A stretch of DNA of 10,997 nt from Candidatus Methylarchaceae archaeon HK01M. GTDB taxonomy: Archaea > Thermoproteota > Nitrososphaeria > Nitrososphaerales > JACAEJ01. The position numbers and the translations under genes were made by a program. Positions 6,765-10,997 of the stretch are shown here, in pieces; position 1 is the stretch's first letter; each line of letters starts with the position of its first letter. The DNA lies in assembly GCA_024256245.1 (NCBI GenBank), contig JAKLZD010000045.1, forward strand, positions 1-10,997, given 5' to 3'. The notes beneath the pieces were generated by a model. It saw nothing but the letters and a program-made list of their open reading frames with translations, ran no database searches and was not told the DNA's origin.

Positions 6765-8363
6765 ATGGTAAAAGGCTCAGCCGAAATCATAGGAAGAGGC
6801 ACATGGATAGACAAGGTAGCAAAGAAGATAATCGAAAGAGAGGATAGGCTCAGAAGGTCCAAAGATCTTCTTCATGTAGAGAGCGGGATTGGAGCATCGG
6901 GCATACCTCATATAGGAAGTCTATCAGATGGCATAAGAGCCTATGGCGTAAAGCTAGCTTTAGAAGATATGGGTTACAGATCAGAACTCGTAGCCTTCTC
7001 AGACGATATGGATGGATTGAGGAAGATTCCAGTCGGTTTGCCTGAAGACCTTTCTAAATTCATTGGCACTCCTGTATCTATGGTTCCAGATCCCTTTAGT
7101 TGTCATGATTCTTATGGAGATCACATGAGTTCGCTGCTAATAGATGCATTAGATAGGTGCAATATGAAGTATAAGTTCCAGTCTGGAACTGAAGCTTACA
7201 AGAGCGGCTTGATGAATAAAGAGATAACCCTTCTTTTAGAGAAAGCAGATACTATAGGGAGAAAGATCGCTGAGATTTCGGGTCAGAAAAAGTTTGAAAG
7301 AGCACTGCCCTACTTCCCTCTATGTGATAAATGTAACAGGATGTACGTCGCAGAAGCCTACGAATATTTACCTGATGAGAAAAGTGTGCTGTATAAGTGT
7401 GTGGGTTCTAAGATAGGTACTAGATGGGTCGAAGGGTGTGGTTACGAGGACAAGGCTTCAGTAATAAATGGTCAAGGAAAGCTCAGCTGGAAGGTCGAGT
7501 TTGCTGCAAGGTGGTCTGCCCTGGATATAAGGTTCGAGGCATATGGCAAGGATATCGCAGACTCAGTAAAGATCAATGATTGGGTCTCTGACCATATTCT
7601 CGATTTCCCCCATCCTTACCATGTGAAGTATGAGATGTTCCTCGACAAGTCTGGTAAGAAAATCTCGAAGTCTTTGGGTAACGTCTTCACACCTCAAACA
7701 TGGCTCAGATATGGCTCTCCCCAGTCTCTTATTCTTCTTATGTTCAAGAGGGTTGCTGGATCACGGAACCTATCTATGGATGATATACCCTCCTATATGG
7801 AGGAATACGATCTACTTGAAGATATTTACTTTGGAAAGATAAAGATAAAGAACCCATCAAAGTTGATGAAACTGAGGGGCCTGTATGAGTACGTCAACCT
7901 ATTAGATCCACCGGAGAAGCCAAGCATCCATCTTCCTTATAAGATGCTGGTTCAGCTTGCATCTATAGCGCCTCGAAAGAATATACTGGACTATGTCATT
8001 AACAAACTTATGGATTATAGAGTTTTGAAGGAAGTTACAGAAGATATTGTTCAAAAGATAAGGCTCGCCTCTAACTGGGCGTATGACTTTAAGTCTGTAG
8101 AGAAGAAAAGGATAGTCTTGAAAGATAATGAAAAATGGGCATTAAAGCAGCTGGCGGAATATATCAAAGAAGTCGATGATGCTGAAAGAATTCAGACAGA
8201 GATATTCGAGATAGCTAGAAGGAATAAGGTCGATCCCCCCGTCCTATTTAAGATAGTCTACAAGATAGTAATGGGTTCCGATAAGGGGCCAAGGCTAGGC
8301 CGCTATATAATAGATATAGGTAGGGAGGATGTAACTAGACTTTTACTTGATCAGATAGCCTAG
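6765..8363 (+). CDS. lysS: Class I lysyl-tRNA synthetase
   Basis: A 532-residue enzyme that charges tRNA-Lys. It is the archaeal class I form, unrelated to the class II enzyme of most bacteria and eukaryotes. The HIGH-type site is H49-I-G-S52 within GASGIPHIGSLSDG, and the KMSKS site is K299-ISKS303. Between them is a zinc-type insertion with C187-x2-C190 and C212/C225. The C-terminal helical part (about 365-532) is the anticodon-binding alpha-helical cage. Length matches the usual 510-540 residues. The ATG at 6765 is 39 nt downstream of the cdc48 stop; no Shine-Dalgarno and no correctly placed TATA box were seen, so readthrough from the heat-shock operon is likely. A tRNA gene follows, but it is tRNA-Arg, not tRNA-Lys. 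Confidence 0.97.
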   Translation: MVKGSAEIIGRGTWIDKVAKKIIEREDRLRRSKDLLHVESGIGASGIPHIGSLSDGIRAYGVKLALEDMGYRSELVAFSDDMDGLRKIPVGLPEDLSKFIGTPVSMVPDPFSCHDSYGDHMSSLLIDALDRCNMKYKFQSGTEAYKSGLMNKEITLLLEKADTIGRKIAEISGQKKFERALPYFPLCDKCNRMYVAEAYEYLPDEKSVLYKCVGSKIGTRWVEGCGYEDKASVINGQGKLSWKVEFAARWSALDIRFEAYGKDIADSVKINDWVSDHILDFPHPYHVKYEMFLDKSGKKISKSLGNVFTPQTWLRYGSPQSLILLMFKRVAGSRNLSMDDIPSYMEEYDLLEDIYFGKIKIKNPSKLMKLRGLYEYVNLLDPPEKPSIHLPYKMLVQLASIAPRKNILDYVINKLMDYRVLKEVTEDIVQKIRLASNWAYDFKSVEKKRIVLKDNEKWALKQLAEYIKEVDDAERIQTEIFEIARRNKVDPPVLFKIVYKIVMGSDKGPRLGRYIIDIGREDVTRLLLDQIA

Positions 8364-8388
8364 ATATAAAGGAAAAAAATTTAACTCG

Positions 8389-8397
8389 TGTATAAAT
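8389..8397 (+). promoter_or_regulatory. Possible TATA box for tRNA-Arg
   Basis: TGTATAAAT is centred about 41 bp before the mature tRNA 5' end. The usual 26 bp distance puts initiation near 8420, with a leader of about 15 nt to be removed by RNase P. A strong AT match, but the location is only approximately right. Confidence 0.4.
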
Positions 8398-8434
8398 GAA
8401 GATAGAAGAGCGAATTCTGCTCGATGATAAAAAT

Positions 8435-8510
8435 GGGCCCGTGGCCTAGCATGGATCAGGGCGTCAGCCTGCGGAGCTGAAAGTCGTGGGTTCAAATCCC
8501 ATCGGGCCCG
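8435..8510 (+). tRNA. tRNA-Arg (anticodon GCG)
   Basis: A 76-nt cloverleaf folded by hand. The acceptor stem GGGCCCG (8435-8441) pairs fully with CGGGCCC (8503-8509), and the discriminator is G8510. The D stem is GCCT/GGGC with one T-G pair. The anticodon stem TCAGC (8464-8468) pairs with GCTGA (8476-8480). The loop CTGCGGA gives anticodon GCG (8471-8473), reading CGC and CGU arginine codons. The variable loop is 5 nt. The T stem GTGGG/CCCAT encloses TTCAAAT. There is no intron, and CCA is not encoded (CTT follows). Confidence 0.97.
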
Positions 8511-8553
8511 CTTACATTTAGGTTAGAAGAGAAGGATCAATAATCGTCGGACT

Positions 8554-8629
8554 CACTATCTCCCAAAAAGCTTTCTACAAACAGTCTCAATATATGGGAA
8601 GTATAGAAAAAACTGACTTTAAGATAGTG
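8554..8629. repeat. Nested inverted repeat CACTATCT / AGATAGTG
   Basis: Arms 8554-8561 and 8622-8629 are perfect 8-bp complements. Inside them TTTCTA (8572-8577) pairs with TAGAAA (8604-8609), so an irregular two-part hairpin could form in RNA of either strand. The inner bases are AT-rich. Confidence 0.5.
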
Positions 8630-8641
8630 GAAATCATGAGC

Positions 8642-8698
8642 GCGTTAGTTTAACTTCTTGGGTTTACCTTAGAGAGTGGGTGAACTAGAGATTAACGC
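8642..8698. repeat. Bulged inverted repeat GCGT-TAGTTTA / TGAACTA-ACGC
   Basis: GCGT (8642-8645) pairs with ACGC (8695-8698). TAGTTTA (8646-8652) pairs with TGAACTA (8681-8687), with one G-T pair. A 7-nt one-sided bulge separates the two helices. Confidence 0.4.
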
Positions 8699-8719
8699 CT
8701 TCCCTAACATGAGTGCGCG

Positions 8720-8731
8720 AGCTAATTAGCT
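8720..8731. repeat. 12-bp perfect palindrome AGCTAATTAGCT
   Basis: A self-complementary 12-mer, extendable by one G-T and one C-G pair in RNA. As DNA it has the form of a dimeric protein site; as RNA its loop would be too tight unless the central pairs open. No promoter is visible beside it. Confidence 0.4.
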
Positions 8732-8733
8732 TG

Positions 8734-8860
8734 TTTTGGGTTTGGAATCGGTTTTGGTAGTAGGCATAGTATCCCTTGGCATAATACAAGGTTTGGCAAG
8801 GGAAATAATTAAGGTTAATCAAGGAACAAAAAACCCAAAATCAAGGCTACCGACCGATTC
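8734..8860. repeat. Two interleaved long inverted repeats (pseudoknot-compatible)
   Basis: TTTTGGGTTT (8734-8743) is the exact complement of AAACCCAAAA (8831-8840). GAATCGGT (8745-8752) matches ACCGATTC (8853-8860), and GGTAG (8756-8760) matches CTACC (8847-8851). The pairings interleave rather than nest. Within the loop, TCCCTTG (8772-8778) pairs with CAAGGGA (8797-8803). Confidence 0.5.
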
Positions 8861-8972
8861 TTGTTAAAATAAGGTTTTTCCTTGCTAAGGACCTTGAAAA
8901 ATGGCACAAGGTTCAATCTTAAAACTGTTTTTCCACAGGTCGGCTTGGGGGGTTACTGACCAATATTTCCGA

Positions 8973-10475
8973 TTATCCGCCTATTTCCTTCCATTTTCGG
9001 TAGGTGCCATAATCTACATACTCTTTGCAGGGACTTTCAATCTGTTGTTTTACAGGAATTGTCCTTTCCCTTTTGTTTTCGATTTCCTTTGTAATCGTGA
9101 ATATGTAAGATTCGCTACCAGCACCAGATCCATAACTGGTCATGAGTATTCGGTCTCCTGGGTCAGCTATATCAAGAACAGCTGCTAATGCAGTAGGGCT
9201 TGAACCAGAATAAAGGTTTCCTACATATTTAACCACTAGCCCAGGTTCAATCTGATCCTTCTGGAACCCTACTTCTTGAGCTGCAAGATAAGGAAATTTG
9301 GCATTGGGTGAATGGCAAACCACAAAACGGATGTCCTTTGGAGAAAGTCCACTTATCTTTAGGGCAGTCTTCATGGCGGTTACAACATGTTTAAAGTAGG
9401 CGGGTTCTCCAGTAAATCGCCCACCATGTTTTGGGTACATTTGGCCTTCTCGTCGGTAAAAATCTGGAGTGTCGGAAGTATATGGCACATAGTAATCGAG
9501 GGTCGCTATGACATCTCTTTTTCCGAATAGGAAAGCAGCAGCGCCAGCACCAACAGTAAAGTCTAAAGGATCGTTTCTTTCGGCTTGAGAGTTATCAGAG
9601 CCTATAACCATTACGTACTCTCCATCAAAAGTAGGATAAGCGACTAGGGCGGCAGCATCGATAAAGAGATCTGTGGCCGCCTTACATGCAAACTGTGAAT
9701 CTATACCGCCACTAAAGAAGCCACCGTCATATTCTTCGCCAAGTTGCAAGGCTTGACAAACCGTAGACATAGAGGGTTTAACAGCATAAGGCGTAGATTC
9801 TGAACCCAAAAAACATTTTTTTAGGTATCGATTATCGACACCAGCGTGTATCAATGTCCTCTTTCCAGCCTCTACCGCAAAGGTGGTTGCATCTTCATCT
9901 ACAAAGGCAACTGTCCTCTCCTTAACACCTAGGATAGATTCACTTTTACTCTTTATTCTAAATTTTGGTAAGTAAACCCCATAACTTACAATCCCAGGAC
10001 GTTCGCTTACATTTGAATGTTCTATCTTAACATACTTCTGATAGGGATAGTAATCATCCTCGAAACTAAAGTTGAGGCTGGAGTAGTAAATCAAGCCTTG
10101 AGAACCATCAGTGTAAAGGCGTCTGAACCTAGGCATAACATTGTTCCCTGTAAATTGGGTGATATCCAACTCTTCCTCTGGTGGAATATAATCAGTAATT
10201 CTTCCTGGAATCCTAATATTTCCGTCTTCAAAGGTCACTATGGCAGACATGAAGGATCCCATATAGAGGAACTTATTGGTGGGTTTACGAATCACACTTC
10301 CGCTAATGAGAGTTCCTTTACTATAGAAATAATCAACAAAATCCATTTGGCTCTTTCTACCTTCATTATTACAAAAGAATTTAGGTGGAAAATAGGTTCT
10401 ACCACAATTTACACACCTTGAAGCTCGAATCCTATAATTGACAAGGATTTTTCTCCTTGTAATAGGTTCACTCAT
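8973..10475 (-). CDS. DUF35 (Zn-ribbon/OB-fold)-HMG-CoA synthase fusion protein
   Basis: A 500-residue protein. Residues 12-125 are a DUF35 module: rubredoxin-like zinc ribbon with C21, C24 and C35, then an OB fold. The usual fourth cysteine is missing (CNNEG). Residues 159-500 are archaeal HMG-CoA synthase, which condenses acetyl-CoA with acetoacetyl-CoA in mevalonate synthesis. Supporting segments are GIVSYGVYLPKFRIK, GSESTPYAVKP, catalytic E194 (FVDEDATT), nucleophile C264 (FACKAA), GGRFTGEPAYFKHV, H388 (CHSPNAKFP), and GSGAGSESYIF near the end. The tail EYVDYGTYRKW is also typical. In the methanogen complex, DUF35 is a separate subunit joining this enzyme to thiolase; here it is covalently attached. 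The ATG at 10475 overlaps the thiolase stop by 8 nt and has a strong Shine-Dalgarno. A paralogous CoA ligation role cannot be excluded. Confidence 0.93.
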   Translation of the reverse strand: MSEPITRRKILVNYRIRASRCVNCGRTYFPPKFFCNNEGRKSQMDFVDYFYSKGTLISGSVIRKPTNKFLYMGSFMSAIVTFEDGNIRIPGRITDYIPPEEELDITQFTGNNVMPRFRRLYTDGSQGLIYYSSLNFSFEDDYYPYQKYVKIEHSNVSERPGIVSYGVYLPKFRIKSKSESILGVKERTVAFVDEDATTFAVEAGKRTLIHAGVDNRYLKKCFLGSESTPYAVKPSMSTVCQALQLGEEYDGGFFSGGIDSQFACKAATDLFIDAAALVAYPTFDGEYVMVIGSDNSQAERNDPLDFTVGAGAAAFLFGKRDVIATLDYYVPYTSDTPDFYRREGQMYPKHGGRFTGEPAYFKHVVTAMKTALKISGLSPKDIRFVVCHSPNAKFPYLAAQEVGFQKDQIEPGLVVKYVGNLYSGSSPTALAAVLDIADPGDRILMTSYGSGAGSESYIFTITKEIENKRERTIPVKQQIESPCKEYVDYGTYRKWKEIGG

Positions 10476-10997
10476 TAATATCCCTCCCTAATATGTGAAC
10501 TGTCGCTATTCCACCTGTTCCCCCAATGTTATGACAAAGGGCCAAGTTTAAGTCTCTGTCTATTTGATTCTTGCCTGCTTCTCCTCTTAACTGATTAAAA
10601 CATTCATGAATTTGTCTTACACCTGTAGCGCCTACAGGATGACCGTCGGCCTTAAGACCCCCACCTGGATTTACAATAAGTTCTTTTCCGCCTTTAATGT
10701 ACGGTATATGTTTCGAATCTTTAAAGGATTCATAACTCTCATAGATACTTTCCCAAGCTTTACCTCTCTCATAGAAATTAGAATCCTCGAGGAATATGAC
10801 TTCTTCGATGGTAAAGCAGTCATGAACTTCAGCAATCTGAACATCTTCAATGGATATACCGGTTTCCTTTAGGGCCTTACCTACTGCGAGCCTTGTTGCC
10901 TTAATCCCAGTTATACTCTCCCTAGTGTAAAGGGATACATCATCGGTAACTTGTTGACTTCCAATTACATAAATTGGTGTATCTGTATATTTCTTCG
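10468..10997 (-). CDS. Archaeal acetyl-CoA C-acetyltransferase (thiolase), C-terminal 175 residues
   Basis: The minus-strand frame is open from the right edge to TGA at 10470-10468. It makes acetoacetyl-CoA from two acetyl-CoA, the substrate of the next gene product. Visible motifs are AEVHDCFTIEE, then NPGGGLKADGHPVGATG with the catalytic histidine of the GHPxGATG box, and CHNIGGTGG with the second active-site cysteine region near the C-terminus. The nucleophilic cysteine and N-terminal half lie outside the window. The group is the archaeal SCP2-like thiolase. Its last three codons overlap the start of the DUF35-HMG-CoA synthase gene, so translation is probably coupled, in line with the known thiolase-synthase channelling complex. 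Confidence 0.95.
   Translation of the reverse strand, partial: KKYTDTPIYVIGSQQVTDDVSLYTRESITGIKATRLAVGKALKETGISIEDVQIAEVHDCFTIEEVIFLEDSNFYERGKAWESIYESYESFKDSKHIPYIKGGKELIVNPGGGLKADGHPVGATGVRQIHECFNQLRGEAGKNQIDRDLNLALCHNIGGTGGIATVHILGRDINE
10481..10488 (-). promoter_or_regulatory. Strong Shine-Dalgarno for the DUF35-HMG-CoA synthase gene
   Basis: The minus strand reads GGGAGGGA, with the GGAGG core 7 nt before the ATG at 10475. It lies within the last thiolase codons. It is the clearest ribosome-binding site in the window and fixes this start, in contrast to the probably leaderless regulator, Nre and rli1 genes. Confidence 0.75.

Larger units (their letters stand above)
8511..8972. other. 462-bp gene-free interval, rich in inverted repeats
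   Basis: No convincing coding frame is present: the only plus-strand ORF starting here (8901) runs antisense into the HMG-CoA synthase gene and has no recognisable protein. The interval separates tRNA-Arg from the convergent 3' end of the minus-strand mevalonate operon. It holds at least four hand-found inverted repeats, listed separately, and a CAAGG/CCTTG cluster at 8774-8911. On the minus strand, CAAGG-AAA-AACCTT followed by ATTTT (near 8866-8884) could be a weak terminator for the synthase message. The rest may be a structured RNA, or spacer with remnants of one. Confidence 0.6.

Noticed and set aside
8590..8710. Minus-strand GAAGTTAA with a GGGAAG/CTTCCC pair 109 nt apart and a matching inner helix, resembling 5S rRNA.
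   Set aside because: The loop C consensus (CCGAAC) is absent, the helix III arms do not pair, and the 3' half is AT-rich without the GC-rich helix IV/V. Possibly coincidence; at most a very decayed copy.
8488..8916. GGTTCAA in the tRNA T arm repeated at 8910-8916, as a possible attachment-site pair.
   Set aside because: Only 7 bases match, no integrase gene is present, and composition does not change between the copies.
8511..8972. RNase P RNA, SRP RNA, or C/D box sRNA in the gene-free interval.
   Set aside because: The conserved RNase P GAGGAAAGTCC-type core, the SRP GGAA/AGCA loop and a properly spaced C/D box pair were not found by eye on either strand.
8901..9188. Plus-strand ORF of 95 codons at the end of the gene-free interval.
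   Set aside because: Most of it is antisense to the conserved C-terminal part of HMG-CoA synthase and the product has no recognisable domain; no promoter or Shine-Dalgarno was seen.
8909..9253. AGGTTCAATCT repeated at 8909 and 9243.
   Set aside because: An 11-base repeat is expected several times by chance in 11 kb, and the second copy is inside a conserved coding region.

Overview
The window is archaeal chromosomal DNA. The evidence is a family set seen together only in archaea: an ABCE1/Rli1 recycling ATPase with two Fe-S motifs, an Nre DNA-repair protein, a Phr/HSR1-type heat-shock regulator, Hsp20 next to a Cdc48/VAT ATPase, a class I lysyl-tRNA synthetase, and an archaeal thiolase/HMG-CoA synthase pair. 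Start usage (GTG and TTG, several probably leaderless, with TATA-like boxes about 25 bp upstream) and a tRNA gene without encoded CCA fit this. The phylum cannot be fixed from the sequence alone; a TACK-type lineage is only a guess. Base composition is moderate and even, with no obvious mobile element, CRISPR array or rRNA gene.

Layout. On the minus strand: a 5' portion of rli1/ABCE1 running off the left edge (1-1009), preceded by an SPL-family radical SAM gene (1109-1921) and an Nre gene (1931-3235); the last two are 9 nt apart and look like a DNA-repair operon. Next on the minus strand is an ArsR-fold regulator (3354-3974). It is divergent from a plus-strand run of hsp20 (4043-4549), cdc48/VAT (4560-6725), lysS (6765-8363) and tRNA-Arg(GCG) (8435-8510). 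About 460 bp without a gene follow (8511-8972); this stretch is rich in inverted repeats and in a CAAGG/CCTTG pentamer. The right end is a minus-strand pair: an acetoacetyl-CoA-type thiolase (C-terminal part only, 10468 to the edge) and a DUF35-HMG-CoA synthase fusion (8973-10475) whose start overlaps the thiolase stop.

How the parts work together. The centre is a heat-shock module. The regulator and the hsp20-cdc48 operon share one short promoter region with an overlapping two-way TATA box and a perfect dyad TTAACCATTGGTTAA. This dyad contains TAAC-N5-GTTA, the core of the CTAAC-N5-GTTAG site described for HSR1 of Archaeoglobus fulgidus. Cdc48 ends in an HbYX-like tripeptide (YYR), consistent with docking on the 20S proteasome, so the operon joins holding (Hsp20) to unfolding and degradation (Cdc48). 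The left end combines a repair factor carrying a minimal PCNA-binding motif at its extreme C-terminus with a radical SAM protein. The right end is the entry to the mevalonate pathway, where the DUF35 scaffold known as a separate subunit in the methanogen complex is fused to the synthase.

The least explained stretch is 8511-8972, which has pseudoknot-compatible pairing and may encode a structured RNA.
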